A stretch of DNA of 52,778 bases from an uncultured Clostridia bacterium. GTDB taxonomy: Bacteria; Bacillota; Clostridia; Oscillospirales; Acutalibacteraceae. The stretch spans positions 1-52,778 of the forward strand of contig CAMMAZ010000009.1 of the NCBI GenBank assembly GCA_946493765.1, read 5' to 3'. Shown here piece after piece: positions 7,435-17,044 of the stretch (positions within the stretch are counted from its first letter, which is position 1; the number at the start of each line of letters is the position of its first letter). The notes under the pieces are model-generated. The model was not told the origin of the DNA, did no database searches, and saw only the letters and a list, made by a program, of their open reading frames with translations. A program made the position numbers and the translations under genes.

Positions 7435-10020
7435 ATGGCTTCCAAACGGAACAAAAAATCTTTTAAGGAAAAATACTTTGGAATCAAAACATCAGGCAAA
7501 CGGAAAGCAACGCGTAAACCGGGAAGAGACGACCAACAGGTTATGGACGAAATGCCGATATTGGGTGATGACTTTGAAATTATCAGCGACTCCAGAAATC
7601 TGAACAGACAGCCCCCAAGGAAGAAGAAAAAGAAACGTACCTGGCTCAAGGTGCTGATTTCCTGTTTTTTGATCGGTGTAATCACCAGTTGTATTGTCTT
7701 TGGCGCATTTGCCTTTTATCTTTTTGCATTTATTGCGCCGCAGGCGGAAGAAAATTTAAAAGATGTTGATCTGAACAATTTAAAACTGGCTTACACATCG
7801 ATCATGTATGCGACAGATGACAACGGCCAAGAAGTGGAAATTGCCCGGTTGCATGATGAAGAAAATCGGCTTTGGGTGGATTTAAAGGACATGCCGGACT
7901 ATTTGCAGGATGCCTTTATCTCTGCGGAGGACAAACGGTTTGAGACTCATGCGGGCGTGGACTGGAAACGAACCTTTTCGGCATTTGTCAACCTGATTTT
8001 TAACATTTATGATACCCAGCAGGGCGGTTCGACGATCACGCAGCAGCTGGTCAAAAATATTACCGATGATAATGAAACCACTGTTTCCCGAAAAATGCGG
8101 GAAATCATGGCGGCGAGATACCTGGAAAGTAAATATGATAAAGACGTTATTTTGGAATGTTACTTAAATGTTATCCATTTAGGTCCCGGTGTCGACGGTG
8201 TTGAAGTTGCCGCAAATTATTATTTTGATAAACACAGCTCCGACCTGACATTAACACAGGCTGCATGCCTTGCAGCAATCACAAAGGATCCGACCGGCTA
8301 TAATCCTTATAATTACCCGGAAGAAAATGAAAACCGCCGGAATTGGGTTTTAAGTGAGATGTACGATAACGGGTATATCACAAAAGAGGAATATGAAAAA
8401 GCGGTTGATGCGGATCTTGGATTGCGGGAAAAACCATCTACTGTTTTGTCAGAAGATGATACCAACACAGAAGAGTATAATTCCTATTTTGTCGATGCTG
8501 TGATTGATGATGTGATCGCAGGTCTGATGGAGGAAAAGAACTACAGCAAGGAATATGCGACCTCGCAGTTGTACCAAGGCGGATATAAGATCTATACGAC
8601 TGTCGATCTGGATATTCAAAACAAACTCGAAGAAGTTTTCACCGACGACGATAACTTCTTAAAAGTCCACACCGAAAGCGGTAATAAACCGCAGGCGGCA
8701 ATGACCGTCATGGATTATGAAGGACATATTGTCGGTGTTGTCGGCGGTCGGGGAGAAAAGACCGGAAACCGGGTGCTCAACCGCGCGTATTCTTCGCGGC
8801 AGACCGGTTCGGCGATCAAGCCGGTAACTGTTTATGCGCCGGCGCTGCAATATGATCTGATCACCTGGGCGTCCAAGCGAGTGGACGGACCAATTTCCAG
8901 ACTGGAAAGCGGGGAATATGTCGGCAGCTGGCCGGTAAACCAAAACGGATACTATTCCGGAACGACCACTGTTTTGCGCGCGTTACAGCTGTCGTTGAAT
9001 ACCGTCCCGGTTAAACTGGTGCAGGAAATGGGTATTGACCGCAGCTTTGAATTCGCAACTGAAAAGATGGGATTGACCACCCTGGTCGACGAAGCAGAGG
9101 TCAACGGAAGAGTCTTAACAGACAAGACGGAATCCTCCTTGGCGTTGGGCGGCAGCGTGTATGGCACGAACACAACATTGCTTACCGCTGCTTATGCAAC
9201 GTTCGGAAATCTCGGCACTTATTATGAACCAACTACTTACACGCAGGTACTGGATCAATATAATAATGTTGTTTTGGATACCACAGTGGATCACAGCCAC
9301 CGCGCTATGTCGGAATCAACCGCGAACATTATGTGCGAGATGCTGCAAACTGTTACCACAAGCGGAACGGCAACCTCTGCGCAGTTTGACGGCTGGGAGA
9401 TTATGAGTAAGACCGGTACGACGAGCGACACAAAGGACCGTTGGTTTGTCGGCGGAACACCGTATTATGTTGCGGCTGTTTGGTTTGGCATGGATGACAA
9501 TGAAGAAATGGGCTACATGTCCAGTAACCCGGCGCTGCGGCTGTGGAAGGCTGCGATGCAGGATATTCATGAGGGATTAGAGAAAAAATCTTTCCCGGAC
9601 AGCGACGATGTGGAGTATCGCGCCTATTGCACTGATAGCGGTATGGTTGCAAACACGGGTTGTTATAATGTTTCTTATGGGTACTTTAAAAAGTCTTATC
9701 AGCCAACCTGTACCTATCATTCCGGTGAAAAACGGGATGCGGCGACAAAGCCTGGGTCGACCTCTTCCAGAGATGACGACTCCGGTTCTTCTAACCAAAA
9801 TAACCGTGATGACGACGATTCCGGCGGTAATCCACGGACGACTACAACACAAGCGGCGGCATCCACCACTGTGAACGAACAGGATAAAACGACCACAACG
9901 GCAGCTGAAGTTCCGGAAACAACAATACCGGAGGTCGACGAAACAACACAGCCGACGGCCGCACCGCCTTCATCGCAAACAACGCCGGAACAAACTGCAC
10001 AGCCTGAAAATTCAGAATAA
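7435..10020 (+). CDS. Class A penicillin-binding protein (PBP1A type), transglycosylase/transpeptidase
   Basis: Bifunctional enzyme that polymerises and cross-links peptidoglycan outside the membrane. A cytoplasmic basic tail of about 60 residues is followed by one membrane helix (about 65-95). The GT51 domain shows SAEDKRFETHAGVDW and GGSTITQQLVKN. The transpeptidase domain shows the serine motif GSAIKP, the SLN motif and KTGTTSD. The last 100 residues are low-complexity, rich in Ser, Thr, Asp and Gln, typical of a wall-spanning tail. I place the start at ATG 7435 because of the GAGGCGA site upstream; an in-frame ATG at 7393 would add 14 residues. A hairpin terminator follows immediately. 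Confidence 0.95.
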   Translation: MASKRNKKSFKEKYFGIKTSGKRKATRKPGRDDQQVMDEMPILGDDFEIISDSRNLNRQPPRKKKKKRTWLKVLISCFLIGVITSCIVFGAFAFYLFAFIAPQAEENLKDVDLNNLKLAYTSIMYATDDNGQEVEIARLHDEENRLWVDLKDMPDYLQDAFISAEDKRFETHAGVDWKRTFSAFVNLIFNIYDTQQGGSTITQQLVKNITDDNETTVSRKMREIMAARYLESKYDKDVILECYLNVIHLGPGVDGVEVAANYYFDKHSSDLTLTQAACLAAITKDPTGYNPYNYPEENENRRNWVLSEMYDNGYITKEEYEKAVDADLGLREKPSTVLSEDDTNTEEYNSYFVDAVIDDVIAGLMEEKNYSKEYATSQLYQGGYKIYTTVDLDIQNKLEEVFTDDDNFLKVHTESGNKPQAAMTVMDYEGHIVGVVGGRGEKTGNRVLNRAYSSRQTGSAIKPVTVYAPALQYDLITWASKRVDGPISRLESGEYVGSWPVNQNGYYSGTTTVLRALQLSLNTVPVKLVQEMGIDRSFEFATEKMGLTTLVDEAEVNGRVLTDKTESSLALGGSVYGTNTTLLTAAYATFGNLGTYYEPTTYTQVLDQYNNVVLDTTVDHSHRAMSESTANIMCEMLQTVTTSGTATSAQFDGWEIMSKTGTTSDTKDRWFVGGTPYYVAAVWFGMDDNEEMGYMSSNPALRLWKAAMQDIHEGLEKKSFPDSDDVEYRAYCTDSGMVANTGCYNVSYGYFKKSYQPTCTYHSGEKRDAATKPGSTSSRDDDSGSSNQNNRDDDDSGGNPRTTTTQAAASTTVNEQDKTTTTAAEVPETTIPEVDETTQPTAAPPSSQTTPEQTAQPENSE

Positions 10021-10021
10021 C

Positions 10022-10058
10022 AAAAAAGAATGGTTCAGAAATGAACCATTCTTTTTTA
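10022..10058 (+). terminator. Terminator of the class A PBP gene
   Basis: AAAAAAGAATGGTTCA pairs with TGAACCATTCTTTTTT around a short loop, starting 2 bp after the stop codon. Confidence 0.9.
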
Positions 10059-10144
10059 TGAAATTAATGATTTAAAACGCGAAAAACTGCCCGCATCGGG
10101 TTCGGAAAACACTCTTTTACGGCATAGCAGGCAATATAAAAAAT

Positions 10145-10183
10145 AACAATCCGGACGTCATTTAAAATGACGTCCGGATTGTT
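10145..10183 (-). terminator. Terminator of nifJ
   Basis: AACAATCCGGACGTCATTT and its complement form a perfect long stem; on the minus strand it is followed by a T-rich run. It lies 11 bp beyond the nifJ stop. Confidence 0.9.
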
Positions 10184-10193
10184 CATAACGTTT

Positions 10194-13100
10194 TTATTCG
10201 TAGAGCTTGGAACGCTTGGTCAGCATTTCATATTTAGCTTTTGCGTCTTCTTCTGCTTTTGCGAATAATTTTTCAGCCTTTTCAGGGAATGCACGCTGCA
10301 AAGAGCTGTAACGAACTTCGTTTAACAGGAAGTCGCGATATTCAGCGGTCGGCGCTTTGCTGTCCAGCGTGAACGGATTTTCACCGTTTTCAGCTTTGCG
10401 CGGATCAAAGCGGAACAGATGCCAGTAACCGGCGGCAACAGCCGCTTTTTCTTCTGTCTGCGCAAAGGTCATACCGCCTTTGATACCATGGTTGATACAC
10501 GGCGCATAAGCGATAACGATCGACGGACCATGATAGCTCTCCGCTTCTTTCATTGCTTTGATGCATTGGTTCATATCAGCGCCTTGGGCTACCTGTGCAA
10601 CATAGACATAGCCATAGCTCATGGCGATTGCTGCCAGATCCTTTTTCTTCACGACCTTACCGGAAGCTGCGAACTGTGCGATCGCGCCGGTCGGGGTCGC
10701 TTTAGAAGCCTGACCGCCTGTGTTGGAATAAACTTCTGTGTCGAACACGAGAATGTTAACGTCCTCACCGGAAGCGATGACGTGATCCAGACCGCCGAAG
10801 CCGATATCATAAGCCCAACCGTCGCCGCCGAAGATCCACTGCGAACGTTTGGCTAAGAATTTGCTTTCGTCCAGAATTGCATTGATTTCCGCTTTAACAG
10901 CGTCGCTTGCCGTTTCGGATGCTTTTTGCAATGCTTCGATATATTTTTTAGCAGCAGGCGCACTCGCATCGGTATCATGTGCGGTCGCAGCCCATTCTTT
11001 GCCGGCTTCTTTGACGCAGTCGCACACATCGGATTCCATCAGGTTGTTGGTGTGCATCAGCAGTCTTTCTTTTGCCGCTTTATCTGCCAAGAACATACCG
11101 TAGCCGAATTCGGCGTTGTCTTCAAACAACGAGTTTTCCCAAGCCGGACCGTGACCGTCTTTATTGGTGGTATACGGTGTCGACGGGGAAGAACCGCCCC
11201 AGATAGAGGAACAGCCGGTGGCGTTCGCAACCATCATCTTATCGCCGAATAACTGGGTAACCAGTTTCGCATAAGGTGTTTCACCGCAGCCTGCGCATGC
11301 GCCCGAGAATTCGAGCAGCGGCTGTTTGAACTGGCTGCCTTTCACGGTGGTTTCCTTGAATTTCGCCGCAACTTCTTCTTTTTCCGGAAGCGTCAGCGCA
11401 TAGTTGAAGCATTCCTGTTCAGCCAGCTGTGTTTCAAGCGGCTTCATCACGAGCGCTTTGTTGCCTTTCATGCCCGGGCAGACGTTCGCACAGGAACCGC
11501 AGCCGGTGCAGTCGAGGACAGAAATTGCCATTGAGAACTGCATGCCGTTGATACCGGTCATGTTTTTGAATTTCATGTGAGCAGGTGCATTCTTTACTTC
11601 TTCTTCCGTGACCGCGAAAGGACGGATAACTGCATGCGGGCAGACAAAGGAGCAGAAGTTACACTGGATGCAGTTTTCCGGATGCCATTCCGGCACGTCG
11701 ACTGCAATACCGCGTTTTTCAAATGCGGAAGAGCCCAGCGGCACTTCACCGTTTGCATATTTCACAAAGGTGGAAACGGGGAGTTTATCACCCTGCTGTT
11801 TGTTGATCGGAACCAAAACGTTGTTGATATAATCGACCAGATATTTGTTCGCGCCGTCGAATTTCTGGGTATCGGCAGCCGTTGCATCGGCAGTTGCCCA
11901 GTCGGCGGGAATCTCGACCTTGACCGCGCCCTTGATACCGGCATCGATCGCGTCGTAGTTCATCTGAACGACCTTTTCACCTTTTTTGCCATAGGATTTT
12001 TTCGCAGCGGCTTTCATCAGTTCGACAGCCTCATCCGCCGGAATGATTTTGGAAAGTGCAAAGAAAGCAGCTTGCAAAATCGTGTTGACACGACCGCCAA
12101 GACCGATTTGTTTTGCGATATGGGTCGCGTCGATGGTATAGAACTGGATATCGTTGTTTGCGATATAAGCTTTCACTTTACCGGGCAGCTGTTTGGACAG
12201 CTCTTCCACATCCCAGGAGCAGTTCAACAGGAATGTGCCGCCGGGAACAACGTCTTCCACAATGTCGTATTTATCCATGTAGGACGGGTTGTGGCAGGCC
12301 ACAAAGTTCGCCTGGCTGATCAAATAGGTGGATTTGATCGGCTTTTTACCAAAACGCAGATGCGAAACGGTAACGCCGCCGGATTTTTTGGAGTCGTAGG
12401 AGAAATAACCCTGCGCATACATATCGGTGTTGTCGCCGATGATCTTGATGGAGTTCTTGTTTGCGCCGACCGTACCATCGGAGCCCAGACCCCAGAATTT
12501 GCAGGAATGGGTGCCTTCCGGCGTGGTGATCGGGTTTTCGGTCACTTCAAGCGACAGGTTGGTCACATCGTCTTCAATGCCGATGGTGAACCGTTTTTTC
12601 GGCTGCGCGGCGTTCAGGTTCGCATAGACCGCGATGATTTGACCCGGTGTGGTATCTTTGGAACCGAGACCATAACGGCCGGAGGTCACTTCCACGTTCA
12701 TACCGCTTTCAAACAAGGCGGCAACAACGTCCAAAAACAGCGGTTCGCCGATGGAACCGGGTTCTTTTGTTCTGTCGAGAACGGCGATTTTCTTCACGGT
12801 TTTCGGCAGTGCGGCAATCAGGTGTTTTGCCGAGAACGGACGGTATAAATGCACTTTGACAAGACCGACCTTTTCGCCTCTGGCGTTCAAGAAATCAACG
12901 GTTTCTTCCGCAGTTTCACAAACGGAACCCATGGCGACGATCACGCGCTCCGCATCGTCAGCGCCATAGTAATTGAACAGTTCATAATTGGTGCCGATCT
13001 TTTCATTGACACGATGCAGATAGTCTTCGGTCACATCGACGATCGCATCGTAATATTTATTGCAGGCTTCTCTGTTCTGGAAGAAGACGTCCGGGTTCTG

Positions 13101-13757
13101 CGCAGTACCTCTCTGGGTCGGCGTTTCCGGGTTCAAAGAATTGTTGCGGAATGCTTTGACTGCTTCTTTGTCAAGTAGTTCATCCAGATCTTTATAATCC
13201 CAGACTTCAATTTTCTGCACTTCATGCGAAGTTCTGAAACCGTCGAAGAAATGCAGGAACGGCACTCTGCCTTTGATGGCGGACAGATGCGCAACTGCTG
13301 CCAGGTCCATTGCTTCTTGCGGGCTATTGGAGCAAAGCATCGCATAACCGGTCTGCCGGCAGGCATAAATGTCGGAATGGTCGCCGAAGATGTTCAGCGC
13401 ATGAGAAGCGACACAACGGGCGGAAACATGGATCACGCCGGGGAGCAGTTCGCCGGCCATTTTATACATGTTCGGGATCATCAGCAAAAGACCCTGGGAC
13501 GCTGTGTAAGTCGTGGTTAAAGCGCCAGCGGAAAGAGAACCGTGAACAGCACCTGCAGCGCCGGCTTCGGACTGCATTTCAGTGATTTTGACTTCCTGTC
13601 CGAACAAGTTCTTTGCTCCGGCAACAGCCATCTTGTCGGTTTCTTCAGCCATAACGGAAGACGGTGTGATCGGATAGATTGCGGCAACGTCGGTAAACGC
13701 ATATGAAGCATATGCGGTAGCAGTGTTGCCATCCATGGTTTTCATTTTTCTTGCCAT
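10194..13757 (-). CDS. nifJ: Pyruvate:ferredoxin (flavodoxin) oxidoreductase
   Basis: Oxidises pyruvate with CoA to acetyl-CoA and CO2 and reduces ferredoxin, a central reaction of anaerobic metabolism. The single chain holds all domains. Two 4Fe-4S motifs are seen, CIQCNFCSFVCP near residue 690 and CTGCGSCANVCPG near 745. The cysteine-rich GACAGCGETPY starts the thiamine-diphosphate domain, and GDGWAYDIGFGGLDH is the diphosphate-binding motif. The length of 1187 residues is normal. The start MARKMKTMDGN at 13757 is preceded by AGGAGG at 13770-13775, a 12-base gap; in-frame upstream codons lack a ribosome site. It is monocistronic, with a terminator beyond it. This gene strongly supports a strict anaerobe. 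Confidence 0.97.
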   Translation of the reverse strand: MARKMKTMDGNTATAYASYAFTDVAAIYPITPSSVMAEETDKMAVAGAKNLFGQEVKITEMQSEAGAAGAVHGSLSAGALTTTYTASQGLLLMIPNMYKMAGELLPGVIHVSARCVASHALNIFGDHSDIYACRQTGYAMLCSNSPQEAMDLAAVAHLSAIKGRVPFLHFFDGFRTSHEVQKIEVWDYKDLDELLDKEAVKAFRNNSLNPETPTQRGTAQNPDVFFQNREACNKYYDAIVDVTEDYLHRVNEKIGTNYELFNYYGADDAERVIVAMGSVCETAEETVDFLNARGEKVGLVKVHLYRPFSAKHLIAALPKTVKKIAVLDRTKEPGSIGEPLFLDVVAALFESGMNVEVTSGRYGLGSKDTTPGQIIAVYANLNAAQPKKRFTIGIEDDVTNLSLEVTENPITTPEGTHSCKFWGLGSDGTVGANKNSIKIIGDNTDMYAQGYFSYDSKKSGGVTVSHLRFGKKPIKSTYLISQANFVACHNPSYMDKYDIVEDVVPGGTFLLNCSWDVEELSKQLPGKVKAYIANNDIQFYTIDATHIAKQIGLGGRVNTILQAAFFALSKIIPADEAVELMKAAAKKSYGKKGEKVVQMNYDAIDAGIKGAVKVEIPADWATADATAADTQKFDGANKYLVDYINNVLVPINKQQGDKLPVSTFVKYANGEVPLGSSAFEKRGIAVDVPEWHPENCIQCNFCSFVCPHAVIRPFAVTEEEVKNAPAHMKFKNMTGINGMQFSMAISVLDCTGCGSCANVCPGMKGNKALVMKPLETQLAEQECFNYALTLPEKEEVAAKFKETTVKGSQFKQPLLEFSGACAGCGETPYAKLVTQLFGDKMMVANATGCSSIWGGSSPSTPYTTNKDGHGPAWENSLFEDNAEFGYGMFLADKAAKERLLMHTNNLMESDVCDCVKEAGKEWAATAHDTDASAPAAKKYIEALQKASETASDAVKAEINAILDESKFLAKRSQWIFGGDGWAYDIGFGGLDHVIASGEDVNILVFDTEVYSNTGGQASKATPTGAIAQFAASGKVVKKKDLAAIAMSYGYVYVAQVAQGADMNQCIKAMKEAESYHGPSIVIAYAPCINHGIKGGMTFAQTEEKAAVAAGYWHLFRFDPRKAENGENPFTLDSKAPTAEYRDFLLNEVRYSSLQRAFPEKAEKLFAKAEEDAKAKYEMLTKRSKLYE

Positions 13758-13932
13758 TTTAAATAATTGCCTCCTAAAAAATACTTTTGCATACCCGGAG
13801 GGGACTTGTGCTGCATACCAAGTATACAAATTCATACAAAATTATTCTACTACTTTTTGCGTCAAATGTAAAGGTAAAAATGTTAAAAAATAAACAAATT
13901 TTACGAAATATTTATAAAATCCCAGACAGAGG

Positions 13933-13966
13933 AAAAGCCGCGGACAGATGTATATCCACGGCTTTT
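13933..13966 (-). terminator. Hairpin after the hisS-aspS-FAD operon
   Basis: AAAAGCCGCGGA pairs with TCCACGGCTTTT (one mismatch) just beyond the FAD gene stop at 13969. On the minus strand a short T run follows. The remaining bases up to nifJ (13758-13932) hold the nifJ leader, with no clear consensus promoter. Confidence 0.7.
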
Positions 13967-13968
13967 TG

Positions 13969-15240
13969 CTACAGTAGGATTTTCTGGATTTCGGCAACCG
14001 GAACATCACGCACCTGACAGCCGGTTTTCACGGCGATGGACGCCGCTGCACCGCCCGCTTCACCGATACCGACGCAGATCGGCATGGCGCGGAAGTTGGA
14101 ATGTGCAAGATGGGTGCCGGAAATATTGCGGCCGGACAATAACAGCCCGTCGATCGCAACCGGAACAAGGCAGCCATAGGGGATGGTGTAGCCTTTTTCC
14201 TGTTTGAATTCGTGCTGCACGCCGTTTTTATCCAGACCGGCGCCTTCGATATTGTGAATATCAAAATTGAAGTGCGCATCACGCACCACCCAGTCTTCAA
14301 AGACTTTGGCAGAGAGAATATCCTCTTCGCCTAGTGTTTTAACACCTTTGAAATGCCGGGTTTCACGCACGCCGAGCAGCGACGCAGAGCTTAAAAGGTA
14401 GCAGTTTTCATAGCCCGGCGCATATTCCCGCAGGAATGCGACGATTTTTTCAAGTTGGGAACGGCAGGTGAAAGTCGCTTTGGTGAGGTCTTCTGCTTTT
14501 GTTCCGTCGATTTCGGTGCAGTTTGTCATGTTGCAGGTGACAACGCCGGGCAATGTCGTTGGATATAACAGCACATGCCCCGCAGGGTAAGGAAGTTTTT
14601 CTTTACCGAGTGCCTGCAATTCACCTTTTGGGGTTTCTACTGTGGTTTCAAAGGAAGGCGGGAAAACGGCTTTGTCGGTGTCCACGCCGCCGACCTTGAA
14701 CATGATGGTGCAGGGCTGCATTTTGTGGTCGTCTTCCCGGCCGAGTGTGTATTCGGCGCCCGCTTTGCAGGCAACGTCTCCGTCTCCTGTGGCGTCAATG
14801 ATGACCTTTGCCGTATAGGCAAACCGGCCGGTTTTATTTTCAGTGATCACCCCGCAAAGTCGGTTGCCTTCCATAATTACATCGCATACCAATGTGTATA
14901 ACAGCAGATCAACGCCGGCTTCATCTAACATTTCCATGTAGATGTTTTTGAGAATCTCGGGATCGATGGTGGGGGAGATGTTATGCCGGAAAGGGTTGCG
15001 TTGTGCCATTTTGGTGAGGATTTCCGTGTAGAATTTAGCGTTGACGGTGCCGGTGAAATGACTCATCAACCCGGAGGTGGAAACGCCGCCGACATCACCG
15101 CAGTATTCGATCAGCAGTGTTTTTGCGCCGTTTCTGGCCGCTGTGACAGCCGCCGCCATGCCCGCCGGGCCGGAACCTGCCACGATGACGTCATAATTGC
15201 CCTTGATTTCGGTTTTTCGTTCTTTTTCGGTGTAAAACAT
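13969..15240 (-). CDS. FAD-dependent oxidoreductase, FAD_oxidored family
   Basis: Flavoprotein of unknown substrate. The N-terminal dinucleotide-binding motif is VIVAGSGPAGMAAAVTAAR at about residues 16-34, followed by an acidic residue that would hold the ribose (LLIEYCGDVGG). An internal IDATGDGDVAC and a C-terminal LLLSGRNISGTHLAHSNFR fit the FAD_oxidored fold. Length is 423 residues from the Met at 15240, chosen because GAGG lies nine bases before it; a start further up would overlap the aspS stop. It begins 4 bp after aspS and is probably cotranscribed with hisS-aspS. A link to tRNA charging is not evident. Confidence 0.8.
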   Translation of the reverse strand: MFYTEKERKTEIKGNYDVIVAGSGPAGMAAAVTAARNGAKTLLIEYCGDVGGVSTSGLMSHFTGTVNAKFYTEILTKMAQRNPFRHNISPTIDPEILKNIYMEMLDEAGVDLLLYTLVCDVIMEGNRLCGVITENKTGRFAYTAKVIIDATGDGDVACKAGAEYTLGREDDHKMQPCTIMFKVGGVDTDKAVFPPSFETTVETPKGELQALGKEKLPYPAGHVLLYPTTLPGVVTCNMTNCTEIDGTKAEDLTKATFTCRSQLEKIVAFLREYAPGYENCYLLSSASLLGVRETRHFKGVKTLGEEDILSAKVFEDWVVRDAHFNFDIHNIEGAGLDKNGVQHEFKQEKGYTIPYGCLVPVAIDGLLLSGRNISGTHLAHSNFRAMPICVGIGEAGGAAASIAVKTGCQVRDVPVAEIQKILL

Positions 15241-15244
15241 GGAA

Positions 15245-17029
15245 TCATACCTCGCTTTCCAAAATAGAGATACCAAGATCTTTTAATTGCTGTTCATCAC
15301 AGGGGGAAGGGCATTCGCTCATCAGTTCCCGTGCATTTTGCATTTTCGGGAATGCGACCACATCCCGCAGACTGTCGCAGCGGGATAGCAGCATGCACAA
15401 CCGGTCGAGTCCCAGCGCCATGCCGCCGTGCGGCGGTGCACCGTATTGAAACGCATCGGTCAAAAAGCCGAATTTCTGTTGCGCTTCTTTAGGACTTAAA
15501 CCGAGCGCCGCAAACATCTTCTTTTGCAGTGCGGGGTCGGTAATCCGAATCGAACCGCTGGAAAGTTCCACGCCGTTGAGCACAAGGTCATAAGCTTTCG
15601 CGCGCACCTTATCGGGTTCGGAATCCAAGTATTCCACACATTCATCCATCGGCGCTGTGAACGGATGGTGCATCGCGTCGTAACCGCCGGTTTCCTCGTT
15701 GTATTCAAAAAACGGAAATTCGGTGATCCAAAGCAGATCGAACCGATCTTTCGGGATAATGTCCAGCTTTTTGGCCATTTCCAGACGCAGTGCGCCGAGT
15801 GTTGGCAAAACGATTTTGTTTTTATCGGCAACTAAAATCACAACGTCGCCGGTCTTAGCACCAACAGCCTCGATGATCGACTGCATCTTTTCTTCAGCAA
15901 TAAACTTAGCGAAAGAGGAGGCAATACCGTCGTTTGTCAGACGGATCCAGGCAAGTCCTTTTGCACCGATTCCTTTTGCAAATTCCGTGAGCCGGTCGAT
16001 TTCCTTGCGGGTATAAACACCGACGGCATTTTTCGCGCACACTGCCCGCACGCTGCCGCCGGCCTGCAAAGCATTTTCAAAGACTGCAAATCCGCAGTTT
16101 TGCACGTTGGCGCTCACGTCGACAATTTGCATATCAAACCGCGTGTCGGGTTTATCCGAGCCATAGGTTTCCATAGCGTGCGCATAAGTCATGCGGGGCA
16201 GCGGCAGCGGAATATCCACATTTAACACTTCTTTGAACAGCCGCTGCATAAAGCCTTCGTTGACCTGCAGGACATCCTCCACATCCACAAAGGACATTTC
16301 CAGGTCGATTTGCGTGAATTCCGGCTGCCGATCTGCACGCAGATCCTCATCCCGGAAACAGCGGGCAATCTGGAAATACCGGTCGAAACCGGCGACCATC
16401 AAAAGCTGCTTATAAATTTGCGGGGATTGGGGAAGTGCATAAAACTCACCGTGATATAACCGGCTGGGGACCAAATAGTCCCGTGCGCCCTCCGGTGTGG
16501 ATTTAATGAGCATCGGTGTTTCGATTTCAATAAATCCGTTTTCCGAATAATAATCCCGCGCCACCTTTGCAATTTTATGCCGCAGCATCAAATTCCTTTG
16601 CAGATCTGGACGCCGCAGATCCAGAAACCGATATTTTAACCGCAGTTCGTCTTTGACATTGGAATGTTCCGTGATTTCAAACGGCGGCGTTGCCGCACGC
16701 GACAAAATCCGCAGATCTGAAACAGCGACCTCGATTTCACCCGTGGGAATGTCTTTATTCACCGCCGAACGCAGCCGGACGGTTCCTTTTGCCATCACGA
16801 CATATTCGCTGCGCAAACTGCCTGCTTTTTCAAAAACGTCTTGATCGGTATTTTCATCAAATGCCAGCTGCACGATACCGGTGCGGTCGCGCAGATCCGT
16901 GAAAATCAGCTGACCAAGGTCGCGGTTGCGCTGCACAAACCCGCAGACGACAACCGTTTCATTGTTTTGTGCGGCGCGAAGTTCGCCGCAATAATGGGTG
17001 CGGCGCAGCTCATTCATTTTATCCAGCAT
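15245..17029 (-). CDS. aspS: Aspartate--tRNA ligase
   Basis: Class II synthetase of the bacterial type, charging tRNA-Asp. An N-terminal OB-fold anticodon domain covers about residues 1-110, motif 2 is FRDEDLRADRQPEFTQID near 220, the GAD insertion follows, and motif 3 is GGMALGLDRLCML near 545. The length of 594 residues is typical. It lies 15 bp downstream of hisS, and the shared T-box leader upstream of hisS appears to read aspartate. That would make this gene the logical sensor target. Confidence 0.97.
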   Translation of the reverse strand: MLDKMNELRRTHYCGELRAAQNNETVVVCGFVQRNRDLGQLIFTDLRDRTGIVQLAFDENTDQDVFEKAGSLRSEYVVMAKGTVRLRSAVNKDIPTGEIEVAVSDLRILSRAATPPFEITEHSNVKDELRLKYRFLDLRRPDLQRNLMLRHKIAKVARDYYSENGFIEIETPMLIKSTPEGARDYLVPSRLYHGEFYALPQSPQIYKQLLMVAGFDRYFQIARCFRDEDLRADRQPEFTQIDLEMSFVDVEDVLQVNEGFMQRLFKEVLNVDIPLPLPRMTYAHAMETYGSDKPDTRFDMQIVDVSANVQNCGFAVFENALQAGGSVRAVCAKNAVGVYTRKEIDRLTEFAKGIGAKGLAWIRLTNDGIASSFAKFIAEEKMQSIIEAVGAKTGDVVILVADKNKIVLPTLGALRLEMAKKLDIIPKDRFDLLWITEFPFFEYNEETGGYDAMHHPFTAPMDECVEYLDSEPDKVRAKAYDLVLNGVELSSGSIRITDPALQKKMFAALGLSPKEAQQKFGFLTDAFQYGAPPHGGMALGLDRLCMLLSRCDSLRDVVAFPKMQNARELMSECPSPCDEQQLKDLGISILESEV

Positions 17030-17044
17030 GAAATATTTCCTCCA

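Noticed and set aside
11577..12848. 423-codon plus-strand frame opposite nifJ
   Set aside because: Antisense shadow of a highly expressed gene with biased codons. The minus strand encodes a complete pyruvate:ferredoxin oxidoreductase with cluster motifs in this region.
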